Positions 1 to 11,129 of a stretch of DNA of 64,000 nt are shown here, one piece after another. Source of the DNA: Dugong dugon (lineage: Eukaryota > Chordata > Mammalia > Sirenia > Dugongidae); NCBI GenBank assembly GCA_030035585.1, contig JASCZL010000064.1:1-64000 (forward strand), written 5' to 3'. The notes under the pieces are model-generated. The model was given only the letters and a program-made list of their open reading frames with translations, was not told where the DNA came from and ran no database searches. Every line of letters starts with the position of its first letter. Position 1 is the first letter of the stretch. The position numbers and the translations under genes are program-made.

Positions 1-250
1 AATTTGGATTTGACAGCAGGATTAATACGACACAACTATTATAATTACACTAATGTGAGTGAGATTAAATTAATTTAAAAATAAAACATTTTGTTTTGAT
101 TTTGTACATTTTTGTCAAGAAAAATTACTAGATTTCTCTAAAGTCAATGACGGAACAAAATAAAACTACATTTACTCCCAAAGCAAAGTTAATAAAATGC
201 AATAATTTATTTTACTCATTATTTATTTCATGCCACTCTGTCACCATCAT

Positions 251-419
251 TAAAAAAACAAAAACCAAACCTGTTACCATCGAGTTGATTCTGACCCACA
301 GAGACTCTAAAGAACAGAGTAGAACTCCCCCACCGGGTTTTCAAAGAGCACTTGGTGGATTCGAACGGCCAACCTTTTGGTTAGCAGCCGTAGCTATTAA
401 CCACTACACCAGCGTTTCC
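251..419 (-). mobile_element. AfroSINE, short form, full length
   Basis: tRNA-derived SINE read on the minus strand: the tRNA-like head lies at the high-coordinate end and the A-rich tail at the low end. A perfect 10-bp target duplication (TCACCATCAT) flanks it at 241-250 and 420-429, so both edges are firm. An open frame crossing it is only the SINE read through. Confidence 0.9.
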
Positions 420-614
420 TCACCATCATATATAGTGTGATTTAAAACAGCATAGACTTTAATATGCTTTCCTTTGACATAACTTTTGAGGGAGTGATGT
501 TATATACTTTTCAGAATCTTGAATTCTGAGTATAAGTATTTTCAAATTTATCCAATCTAAGTTAGAAACTCTCCCAATTTAAACACCTTTAAAACAATGC
601 TCCTTGTAGTAAAA

Positions 615-815
615 GTGCAAAACCCATGGCAGGCAATAACCTTATATGTTCTCTAAACCTCACAACTCTCCTGCACTTAGAGGAACTAATATAATAATTT
701 TAGAAATGGAGAAATTGAGGCAGAAATGTGACTGAACTTGTAAATGGCAGTTAGCATTTAAAGTCAAGGTTTTCAAAACCAAAATCTGTATTCTCTTGCT
801 TAACACTGCCTCTCA
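615..815 (-). mobile_element. MIR fragment
   Basis: Resembles the MIR core in reverse: an 'AAATGGAGAAATTGAGGCAG' type stretch followed by a decayed 'AACTTGTAAATGGCAG' stretch. Ancient, so edges are soft. Confidence 0.55.
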
Positions 816-819
816 TTTA

Positions 820-1790
820 AAAAATCTGTGAAGAAGAACATGTTACAAAAGTAATAACACTTCAATGAGAAAGGAACAAAGAATGTGTTTTATATATAAA
901 ATCAGAATTTTAAAATAGATTCTGCTTTGAATTGCAGGAAATAGGAGAGCAGAGGGAAGTCAGCTCAAAAATATGCAAAGTAAAATGATTAAAGTAACGT
1001 TAATTTTAAAAAGCACCCTCTTATATAGTTCCCAATTTCTCATGAAAATAATTTCAATAACGCAGAAAAAGTTTCAAAACTCCAAGAAACTTGGATTGAG
1101 GATCAGCTTATTCCGAAAATTTGTGAGGGATTTCTGCATTACTAGGACATCAGTGTCCCATCTGTGTTCTCTAAACACTGTTAGAAGACTAAATCCCTCA
1201 CCATTTTCTTTCCTCTGTTCAGCCATCCATGACTTCTGCTATCAGAAAATTAGGCAGTATAGCTTAAAAATCATTTGTGTACATCTGGACACAATTTGTC
1301 AAGGGGCTAAATAAATATTTATCTTAGTTTAGTGCTGCCAAGTTAAATGAAATTTGTTACTTACTGGAGAATGTTCTAGCAGCTATGAACATTTTTGATG
1401 ACAATTAATATACCATGTAAGGGAGATTCAAAAATGATTCAAGTTGAAGAATGTAGGGTTGATGACAACTAGTGCACCATGTGAGGACAAATACCTGGTT
1501 TTTTTAAATTTCTCCTTATATGTGGATTAAAAACAAAAAGGAATTAGACTCCAAAAATATAACACAAATGAAGAGGAAGAAAACATTAATTCTAAAGACC
1601 CAGAGGAAAAATATACTTTCTTAACTTATGTAAAAATTAAAAAAGAAGAAGAAGATATTGTAAAAATAGCATTGGTCTACTTTTAAAATCATTCAAGTTT
1701 ATATGACTCTTAAAAGCAAGACTAGTAATTAATATGAAGAGTAAAATTGAAATGAAATGGTGACGGATGTGCTAAAATAAATAGACTGAA
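820..1790. other. AT-rich stretch, nothing recognised
   Basis: No repeat family or coding signal recognised. The 113-codon open frame at 973-1314 has no recognisable domain and looks like chance. A roughly 30-bp motif with GATGACAA and ACCATGTRAGG occurs twice, near 1395 and 1459. Confidence 0.4.
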
Positions 1791-1873
1791 GACCTTGGAA
1801 ACCCTATGGGGCAGTTCTACTCTGTCTTACAAGATCTCTATGAGTTGGAATTGACTTGACGACAATGAGTTTA
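1791..1873 (+). mobile_element. AfroSINE 3' fragment
   Basis: Only the SINE body and tail remain: CTTGGAAACCCTATGGGGCA, the tract about the 'TCTACTCTGTC' motif, and an end like GACTTGACGACAATGAG. The tRNA head is missing. Confidence 0.8.
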
Positions 1874-2240
1874 TTATAAAGACAGCACAAGTTTTGAACC
1901 AAAAGCCAATAAAGATAGTACAGAAAAAGGAAAGTATATAGAACAAGCTAACCTATTAGTTTAGATGCACATACTCTAAATTTAATTTATAAAAATTGGA
2001 ATCCAGAATTATATTAAAAATACATTTGAATGAATTAATATTTTTCTCAAGCAAGATAAGGGTAATCTAATATCAGACAATCTATCAGCACAATTCATTT
2101 TACTGATGTACTAAAGAATAAAAAATATATTATTTTAATAATAGGTACTGAAAAGGCATTTGATAAAATTTAGCAAATATTCATGATTCATAAAAGGAAA
2201 CTAGTGTCACATGGTATTAGGGAAAAAAAAACCTATTTTC
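1874..2240 (+). mobile_element. Old L1 ORF2 fragment (reverse transcriptase region)
   Basis: Decayed L1 ORF2. A frame around 2150-2175 reads EKAFDKI, a conserved block in the L1 reverse transcriptase, preceded by sequence like the segment that normally lies just upstream. Several stops and shifts; no functional protein. Confidence 0.65.
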
Positions 2241-2344
2241 TTAATTCTGTTCTTAACTAGAGAGTAAGAATATTTCCACCTCCTTCTCATCTTAATAAAT
2301 TAACCTGAAATAAAATAAGAACAAGAAACAAAGATAAAATTGAA

Positions 2345-2620
2345 ATTTTTTTTTGTTTTGTTAATTTATTTTTTACTTTGTTGTAGTTGTTGAGAATATA
2401 CACAGGAAAAATACACTAATTCAAACGTTTATACATGTAAATTCGGTGACATTGATTTCCTTTTTCGAGTAGTGCAGTCAGTGGTTCTCATCCTCCTTTT
2501 CTGAGTTGTTCCTCACCCATTAACATAACAAGTAGACTGCTCTAGCCCTCAACTCCAATATTCTATGATGGGCAAGGAGCACATTGTAAAGATATTAAAC
2601 CGAAAAGTCTGTGGAAAAGG
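2345..2620. other. Probable unassigned interspersed repeat
   Basis: Starts T-rich, then an ordered non-simple sequence (TTGTAGTTGTTGAGAATATA and onward). It looks like an antisense LINE 3' region, but I cannot name the family. Confidence 0.3.
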
Positions 2621-2959
2621 ATTTTTAAAAAAATTCAAAAACAGTTTCAGAATCAGAGGCAGGAGGCAGCAGGTATGGTAAAGGACAGGTTTGAGGCAAG
2701 AAAATGAGGAGCATTTATACTCTCAAGCCTTACCTCTACTCTGCATACTTGGGCTAACCACCTATTTCCTAACCCACAGAGGGTTTTTTTTTCTTGAGAC
2801 ACATGGAATAAACGTGGTTCTGAATTCTGGAAAGAATTCAGACAGGGAGGAGGAGGAGACAGGAGGACAGGGAAGAGGCACTACCTAAAGAAAAGCAACT
2901 AAGTGGAAGTCTGAACACCCACAGTTCCCAGCCTCATCTCCTCTAAGTGTCCCTGGGTG

Positions 2960-3112
2960 ATGCAAAATGTTAATGTGCTATGCTGCTGAAGGAAAGTTTG
3001 GAGGTTCAAACCGGACTCAGAAGCTCCTCTGAATAAAGGCCTGGCAATCTTCTGCTGAAAGTTCACAGCCTTGAAAACCCTATGGAGTACAGTTCTATTC
3101 TGAAAAAAAAAG
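2960..3112 (+). mobile_element. AfroSINE, long form, old and diverged
   Basis: Remnant of a B-box-like GGTTCAAACC, then the extra mid segment found in the long form (a diverged GGCAATCTTCTGCTGAAAG), then CTTGAAAACCCTATGGAGTA and an A run. The head is badly decayed. Confidence 0.65.
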
Positions 3113-3465
3113 GTAATCAATCTCAGAAAAAAAAAAAAATTAAGTTTTACATGACGATTACAGTATAGTACCTGGCTCAGTAGCAAAATATAAGAACATA
3201 AACGTAATAATTCATTATAGGATATAGAGTTAACAAAAATTGTGATATAAATATATTAGGAAATGAGCTGGAGTATGTAATATGTGAGAAGGTGTCATAA
3301 AGCTAACATCATTGTCTATGATAGAAAGCGTAGACTATTTCTAAAACCTTTGAACAGAGAGAAGCAGGATAAGCATATCATGATAGACAGTAGATATTAT
3401 TACTCATCACTAATATATGGTTTCCCTCTATTTCAAAGCAAGTACATTTATGATTTTAGACATGC
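3113..3465. other. AT-rich stretch, nothing recognised
   Basis: No repeat or gene identified. The 62-codon frame at 3284-3472 is unsupported. Confidence 0.4.
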
Positions 3466-3469
3466 CACA

Positions 3470-3785
3470 TGACTCACTGAAACTCAATAGAAGTGACTGT
3501 GTTATTTCCAGGTAGAATAATTTAAGAACCAATGTGCAAGTCTCCAAATTATTTTCTTCCTGCCACTAGTGATGACCCAAATAGTGGAACCATTGTTATC
3601 CCTCAGACCACTGATGAGTATAATGTCAAACGATTACCCAACCACAATCCTTCCAGTTCCACTGGCCAACAAGTGAGGAACATATACCATGAAAAAGAAA
3701 TAAAATAATTCTTATTTTAAGGCACTAAGACTTGGGAATTATTTGTTGCAACAACATACTTTATCTTGACCAAGGCACACATTAT
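3470..3785 (+). mobile_element. MLT1-like MaLR LTR, 3' part
   Basis: Ends with the MLT1 signature: an AATAAA-type signal, then CTTATTTTAAGGCACTAAGA and a TTTGTTGCAACAACATA ending. Upstream, TTAAGAACCAATGTGCAAG and TTCCTGCCACTAGTGATGA fit the MLT1 mid region. Ancient, edges approximate. Confidence 0.65.
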
Positions 3786-4024
3786 TTAGAGATATGAATG
3801 CAGTTAACAGGGAAAAACAAAACAATATAAAGAGAACTTGTCTAATAGGATAGAATGGGGGCAATGGCACTTCAGGAATGTTCTCCTTTTAACTCTCTCT
3901 CTTTTTATATTTTAGCAGTTTGACTTTTCAAATTATTTCATGTATTACTTTGATAAAATAATATTAGGATGGAATAAGTATTTTCAAGACTAGGAAACTC
4001 AAATTAACTACATTATTGTAGACA

Positions 4025-4690
4025 TTCAAAAGGAACTGAATTTTTATTAAAATTAGCAGTAAAGTCATGGATTACTATTATCCCCATTTATATTTAACGT
4101 AATTTCGGAGATTCTAATCAATGTTTTTTGTCATTGATATAAAATAATTAGTGAACAATTAGAAAATAAAAAACACGGTAAAATCTGTGAAAGCCGGAAA
4201 CTGTGTAAGGTAGAAACCTGTATGAGAAGGCAAACGCAAATATTTTTTACTAACAGAGAGCAATAGAAAAGTGTTAAGACTGCACCCTGTCAAATGCAGA
4301 AAACTTGTGAGACTTAGAAAAACAAGGCAGTCCCATAGAGTTCTGGCTCTCACAAGTATAACTGTATAAAAATATTTATTTTACCTGATGATACTTTTGC
4401 TAATCCAAAAAATTCTGGAAAACATAGTAAAAGATGCTGGAATTTGGTGAGTTTATAGCTAGATACAAGATTCATTTTTAAAAAAATAAAGTTTTCTTTT
4501 TTGCTAGAAATAATAAGATAGCAACAGAAATGGAAACATATAATAGCAATGAAGCTCTAAAACAATTAACTATAAAGTAAAATAGGAAGGAAGATATTAA
4601 ATCTATATAAAAATACAAAACTCTTTTTAACGGACATTAACTAGATTTGAACAAACAGAAACCTATAACGTACTTTATATGAAAACACAA
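4025..4690 (+). mobile_element. Old L1 ORF2 fragment (after the RT core)
   Basis: Decayed continuation of an L1 ORF2: CCATTTATATTTAACGTAAT corresponds to the SPFIFNV-type block, and the A-rich stretch 4430-4680 follows the order of L1 ORF2 after the RT core. Possibly the same insertion as 1874-2240, now separated by later insertions and decay. Confidence 0.6.
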
Positions 4691-4699
4691 TCTATGAAA

Positions 4700-5684
4700 A
4701 ATACTTTCTACCAAATTTTGTTTAAATTAATTTTAGTCTCATTAGATCTCAGTTTCTCTCTCCTTCATTCCCTCCCTACTTCCCTTCATCTCCCTTTTTC
4801 TCTCTCTTATTTCTGTTCTTCCTTTCTGAAAGGGAATAGTATGACCTTAACTTTTATATGGATGTATAAATACATACATGGGTAAGAAAATTACAAAAGA
4901 ATACAGAAGACAATTTGTCTTAACAAAAATCATACTATGACATATTGTCATATTCTGGTATTGAAATATAACAATATCTATTACAATTATAAATACACAC
5001 AACTTTTGAATTGCTTCCCATATTTAAGGTCTTATCTTTCAGAAAAAATAAATTGCCATCAATACATATAGATGTCTGTTTAGGGATATGTATTTCAGCA
5101 TCACTAATATGGAAAGGAGGAAACCAAATTAATAAAATAAGCAAAAAGAACATCTTTTTAAAAAGTGTATAACCCTATCAAGTACTATTGTGTGTATTCT
5201 AAAAGAAATGAGTTAGAAATTTTCAAGTTTATGGGAGTAATTTCTATGATTTTTATAACAACAAAAGCATGAGTAAAAGAATATAGTTTACACAAGTTAT
5301 CCTTGTTTATTTACTGGAGAAAAAATAGGAGAAAACAGAGAAGTAGGCAAAAACAAATAAAGGATCACCTAAACAACAAAGTAAAAACCAAACCAAACAA
5401 AAACTATAAAAATTATTACATGAAAAAAAGAAAATTAAAAACAATTCTAGTAATTGCTCTGTGCCAGTTATTGTGTAGGTGTTTTACCTTATATTATTTT
5501 ATTTAAGATTTAGTTTCAAAAAGTTTATTGGACAGCATCATGAGACAGTTGTGCTTTTCCCAAACTCTATGTGATGGTTATTAACATCAAGAAGATTTAT
5601 ATTTTTGTATAAATACAAATATTTAGAGACTTCTTTTTTTATATGTGAGGAAAATAACCAAATGCTAGAATTTAAATAACAAAA
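4700..5684. other. AT-rich stretch, nothing recognised
   Basis: A pyrimidine-rich patch at 4740-4820; otherwise AT-rich sequence without a recognised repeat, promoter or exon. Confidence 0.4.
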
Positions 5685-6104
5685 TGCATGCAAAAGCTGG
5701 ACAATGAATAAGGAAGACCATAGAAGAATTGATGCCTTTGACTTATGGTGTTGGTGAAGAATATTGACTATCCCATGGACTGACAGAAGAATGACCAGAT
5801 CTGTCTTGGAAGAAGTACAGCCAGAATACTCCTAAGAAGCAAGGATAGTGAGACTTCTTGCTTACTTTGGACATGTTATCAGGAGGGATCAGCCTCTGGA
5901 GAAAGACATCATGCTTGGTAAAGTAGAGGGTCAGTGAAAAAGAGGAAGACCCTCAATGAGATAGGTTGACACAGTGGCTGCAACGATGGGCTCAAGCATA
6001 GCAATGATTGTGAGGATGGCTCAGAACCGGACAGTGTTTCCTTCTGTTGTGATAGGGTCACTGTGAGTCGGAACAGACTTGACGGCATTTAACAACGAAA
6101 GAAT
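5685..6104 (+). mobile_element. RTE-type LINE 3' end
   Basis: C-terminal end of an RTE reverse transcriptase plus the short 3' tail. Frame pieces read GHVIRRDQ, LEKDIMLGK and RKRGRP.MRW, the usual RTE end motifs, broken by stops and shifts. Colinear with the minus-strand copy at 52745-53345. The last ~50 bp (TAGGGTCACTGTGAGTCGGA onward) match the AfroSINE 3' tail, as expected if RTE machinery moves the SINE. Confidence 0.85.
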
Positions 6105-6115
6105 TTTTAAGGTTA

Positions 6116-6636
6116 TGTTTTAGTTATCTAGTGTTTCTATAACAGAAATACCACAGTGGATCGCTTTAACAAAGAGATACTTATTCTCTTACAGTCTAGG
6201 AGGCTAGAAGTCCCAATTCAGGGTGGCAGCTCCAGGGGAACGCTTTCTCTCTCTGTGGGCTCTGGAGGAAGGTCCTTGTCATCGGTCTTCCCTGGCTGAG
6301 GAGCTTCTTAGTTCAGGGACCATGGATCCAAAGGATGCGCTATTGTCCTGGCTCTTGTTTCTTGCTGGTATGAGGTCCCTATGTCTCTCTGCTCACTTCT
6401 CTCTTTTATATCTCAGAAGAGACTGGCTTAAGACACAGCCTAATTTTGCAGATTGAGTCCTGTCTCATTAACATAACTGCTGCTAATCACACTTCATTAA
6501 CATCACAGAGGCGGGATTTACAACACATAGGAAAATCACATCAGTTGACAAAATGGTGGACAAATACCCAATAGTGGGAATCATCGCCTAGCCAAGGCAA
6601 GACACATTTTTGTGGGACACAATTCAATCCTTAACA
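6116..6636 (-). mobile_element. MaLR-like solo LTR (type A)
   Basis: About 521 bp. Minus-strand LTR ending in ...AGTTATCT...; it has the TATA-like TATAAAAGAG and the same order as the other type A LTRs here. Flanks GGTTA and GATCA match at only 3 of 5 bases, so the duplication is decayed or the edge is slightly off. It sits 12 bp after the RTE tail. Confidence 0.88.
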
Positions 6637-6879
6637 GATCATTTTTAGGCCTCTGTTAACTTAAAATAGGTGAGATTAAAATGCTTAAAATGAAATTGTC
6701 AACAATTAAGCTATAAATATAATAATACCTAATTATATACAGGGGCTTATTAATATCTTTATAATTAGTTCATATTGCAACTGGTTGTTTCATCTATTCA
6801 TCTTTTGGACTGGGTGATTTTTTATTTGTTTGTTTTGTTCAATCTTAGAACAGGAAAGCCTTTTTAAGCAGAACTCAAA

Positions 6880-7640
6880 ACTCCAAAGCTATACAAGAAA
6901 ATACGGATATGCTTGAGTACATAAATTTAAAATGTCAATATGAAAATATATATGTATAAATGAAATACAATTGGGGAAAACACTAACTACATGACCAAGA
7001 GTTCTCACAAATCCTTACAAGGTAGACTAACAGCTCCATAGAAAAATGGGAAAAATATGCGAACTGGTTGTTCACAGGGAAGGAATATAAGATTTTTAAC
7101 TTCTCTTACATTAAAAGGGGTATGAATACAAAAGAAAAGTCAAAACATGTTTTTCCCATTCATATTACTACGAATTAGTTGATACATTAGAAAATGTTAG
7201 CAATGTGACAGGGGTATAGGGAAAACAGTCAATATCATATAAATTTGGCAGGGATATATTTTGTTAGAGCTCAACACTTGACAATAATCATCAAGGTTGA
7301 AAATAACCCAAATATTTCATATAATTGAATTTTTCTTACAAGCGTATGTCAGAAAGATAAGTAATAATAATAATCATTAAGTATTCTTTGAAACTGCAAT
7401 GATTGGAATTAATCTAACTGTCTATAGATAGGTGAATGTTTAAATAAACTACGCATAGTACGTCCATTATATGTCCTTCCATTAAGAACTAATATGGAAT
7501 AAATTTCAATATATATTTGTATATTTTTATTTAAATAACTAAAAAAAATCACTATATTCAGGACTATATGTCATCATTTATGTAAAGATACCAAAAAAAG
7601 AATATTCGAAATTCAACCAATAAATAGTTTCAGTATAGTA
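6880..7640 (+). mobile_element. Ancient L1 (L1ME-like) ORF2 end and 3' UTR
   Basis: Same order as old mammalian L1s: a TATGCGAACTGGTTGTTCAC block, then a degenerate NNLTVYR-like region near 7400-7460 (AATCTAACTGTCTATAGATA), the TAATATGGAATAAATTTCAA block, and ATGTCATCATTTATGTAAAG. Heavily mutated. Confidence 0.7.
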
Positions 7641-7654
7641 ATTAAAATTTACAA

Positions 7655-7850
7655 CCCTGGAATCGCATTGAGTGTATTTAAATCTTGGCTGTGCCTTGTT
7701 CTAGTTGAGTGATTTTGACCAATTCATTTAAATTAGCTTAGTTAGCCTCAGTTTTCTCATCTATAAAATGAAAATATAATATCTGCCTCATAGGGTTGCT
7801 GTAATAATTAAACATGTTAATTCAAATAAATGTTAGAACACTAAATAAAT
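7655..7850 (+). mobile_element. MIR
   Basis: Core order is clear: AATCTTGGCTGTGCC, then the GATTTTGACCAATTCATTTA block, CCTCAGTTTTCTCATCTATA, ATAGGGTTGCTGTAATAATT and a LINE-type tail. Confidence 0.88.
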
Positions 7851-9324
7851 AATCAACTGTGAGCAATTATATAGTGACATGGTTAATTATATGGTTACAT
7901 ACATTTTCTGTGAAACAATATTTTGTTTTGTGCTTTAAATTAATCTTTTAAAGACATTTTTAAAATTTTTAGTTGCATTAGTTTTATGACAGGTGGGTTG
8001 CTTGCAAATAGTTTTCCTAACATAATAAAATGACAATTTTTTATATATTAACTAATTAATTAAAACAAGGTAAGTAAGGTCATACACATGAGATTAGTTC
8101 ATAATATAGATGAAGAAATTCTTCCTCCTTTGAAAGAATTAACTTACAATATTAAAGAGAAAAAACAAAAGCATTATTTTAAAAAATTTTAGTAAAACAT
8201 ACCTAATATCACTTTCCTAATTTACAGTCCTTGGAAGTTAAGTTTTTAAACAAAGCTCTCAAATTTACTTGAGAGTTCTTCATCCATTTGTAGTAAATAA
8301 ACTTAGAAATACAAGTGTATGTTAATTTTATGGCTTCTGCTTAGTAACCTTTTCTTAACATGCATAATCAGCTTGGTAGACAAAGACTAATGACTAAACC
8401 TGTGTATGAATTCTCAAAGCAATTTTATCAATAATTTATTTTCTCAGTGCTTCTCAGTGACTTCTATTTAAATTTAGAACTTGTGATTTCAACTATATGC
8501 TTAGCTATGGTTGCATCTAGGGCTTAAGGTAATTTATTTCACGTATGTAGATATGCAAATATATATATGAATGAGTTTTTACACACAATTTTTAAAATAA
8601 ATAAATATGGATGATGCAAAAGATACTGGTAGAAATATTCAATGGAAGTAACTTTTTACAGGTATAATTAAAACATAAACAAGAAAAACAAAGTGTAAAC
8701 TATATAAAAAGTTGTAAACAATTGAAGATTAAGGAGAAAGCTAACTAATCAAATATTAATTGTTACTTTAGATTTTGCTCATATTATACTGATACAGCAT
8801 ATATAATATGGCATTCCAATATTCCTCTTATAGGCAGTAATTATGAAATATTATCTGCCTCTTAATTTTCTCTCAGGGGTTTTATAGTTAAAAAAGATGC
8901 ATATCTTTTGCTTTTTTGTTGTCATTTGTTTAATTTTAATAGTTATATTTCCCTAGACTGAGCTTTTAAAATTCACTTTCTTTCAGCTTTATCTTTTACC
9001 ACTTGACTTCCCTTTTGTGTACAGCCTATGGATAGACACCTCTGTCATTTTTAGAAACACTTTGCCTAGTTCTTGACCAAGTTTGACAATTAACATTGTC
9101 AATAATTCAAATGGAGTATTTTGCCAGTCTTGTCTCTCTTCTAGGTCCAGGGAATTCCAAAACATAATCCTTATTTATTCATTTTCAAAATATGAGAAAT
9201 TTCTTCTAAATGTTTCCATTTTTTGCTACTATTTGATTTTTATAGTAGAAGAAAATACTGGTTCTAGAATTTCTTCATTTATCTATTTTCTTTAAGTAAG
9301 CAAAAAATATCCTTTAAGTCTGTT
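7851..9324. other. AT-rich stretch, nothing recognised
   Basis: No repeat family, conserved-looking block or exon recognised. Short open frames (for example 9083-9295) carry no domain. Confidence 0.4.
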
Positions 9325-9667
9325 GGTTGCTGTTGTTAACTGCTGTTGAATCAGTCTACCTACCCATGGTGATTCCATGCACACCATGACAAAACATTGC
9401 CTGTCTTGCATCATCCCCATGATCAGCTGTGGATCATACCATTGTGATCAAAATAGTTTTCATTGACTGATTTTCAGAGATAGATCATCAGCCTTCTTTC
9501 TTCAGTCTTATTCTGGAAACTCTGCTAAAACCTGTTCAACATCAATGCAAGAAGCAAGCCTCTATTGACAAATGGGTGGTGGCTGTGCGTGAAGTGCTTT
9601 GGTCAGGAATGGAATCTGGGTCCCATGTAAGGAGGGCAAAAATTCTACCACTGAATCACCAATGTCC
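9325..9667 (-). mobile_element. tRNA-Gly-type SINE with RTE tail
   Basis: Read on the minus strand, the head resembles tRNA-Gly (starts like CATTGGTGATTCAGTGGTAG), followed by a ~200-bp body and a tail ending in AACAGCAGTTAACAACAGCA. Colinear with 37934-38272. The last ~110 bp match the RTE 3' ends in this window. Confidence 0.78.
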
Positions 9668-9921
9668 ATATTTAAGTCTACAAGAATTCCTTATTTGAAA
9701 TATCCTCCAGTGAGCAAACTCTTCCCATCTTCAACTGAATTGGATTAAGAAATGCATTATAGTTAACAAAATATTCAAGTTTAAATAGAAATAAGAGAGT
9801 CAGAAATGCTTATTGAGTCCCCATGCCACAAGGCTAGAAAGAATTTTAATGCTAGTGATGTCTGCTTCATTTTACTTTTAAGTCTTTTATAGCCAGGAGT
9901 AGTGATTTAGTCAGTTTTTTT

Positions 9922-9947
9922 TGTTTGTTTGTTTGTTTGTTTGTTTT
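9922..9947 (+). repeat. (GTTT)n microsatellite
   Basis: Six GTTT units followed by a T run. Confidence 0.95.
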
Positions 9948-9949
9948 TT

Positions 9950-11129
9950 CTTTAATTCCACAGTACCTGCCAAGTACCTTTTAATGGAGTTTCATTTAAA
10001 CAATATGTGATAGTAAATAGAACGGCCAAGCATAGCAGTAGAGGGATTGTATCAGAAAATAATATGAGGAATACAACATAAATGAAGAGTCAGTGTTTGG
10101 GACTCTGTAGATACAGGGTAAATATTTCACAGTGCTGTCAGAGGCAATAGACATGATATTGGGAGCCATTACTTTGATGTGAAGTAATGTTGATACTTTA
10201 GCAAGAATCAGAACGTAGTGGTTGGACTCCAGACAAGAAGAGATGACCAGAGCCAAATTTAACTTTATATCTAGAAGAAAGCTAACACATTCCAAAAAAA
10301 TATCCTGGTTGTCACCTTATCTCACCATTTCCTGAAATCACTTCTAAGCACTTCTGAAGCTTACCGTTTTCCGTTCTTGAGTCTGGTTTGATTTTTGCAA
10401 CTGCAGCTCACTCTGCATTGCTTCATTATGGGAATCAGCTAGAGACAGACATCGCTTAACACACAGAGTTAAGTATAGGCTGTAATATTTATCAACTCTG
10501 TATATAACTCAAGATAAACAAATAAATTATATATATACACAAATACATAATGCATATATATGATGTATATGTATGTATGCATACATATTTTTGTTCTTCG
10601 GTGCAATTGAATAGATTTTTAACTCATAGAGATCCCATGTGACCCCTGTCATTGAGTTCTTTGAGATTTATCGTTGGCTTTCTCTTCTGCTTTCATTTTC
10701 AGTTTGCTTTAAAGTGTTTTGATGGGCTTATTGTAAAATTAAGATTGGCGTAGCTGGTACTACGAACCCTTCAATTCATTGTTTTAGTAAGATGGGGAAA
10801 GCCAGTTCTAAGGACTTAGCAGGACCACCTTTAGGCACACTGGCTGCTCATATGAACAAATGTTTCTGTCCCTGTACCTACCTGTTTCTGGAGCACTGAC
10901 ATAACCTTATTAAGGACAATTTAAAACATTGATGGCTCATCTGAGATTCTTTTGATCTAGACAAACTAGTTTCTTCTGGGCAGTCAATTAGAAAAGATAA
11001 GCTCCTTAATTCAGCAATCACAATGAGATGCCTATTTTTTGATTGGTATTTGGAAGCCACCAAAAGATGCCAAGAAAGTAAAACTGCCTCTATGTAGGAT
11101 AGTATTTCTAAATTGACCAAACAACTAAA
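9950..11129. other. Mostly unrecognised, one possible SINE relic
   Basis: An alternating purine/pyrimidine AT patch lies at 10525-10590. At about 10595-10645 a stretch like TTTTAACTCATAGAGATCCC resembles the minus-strand AfroSINE tail. Nothing else identified. Confidence 0.4.
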
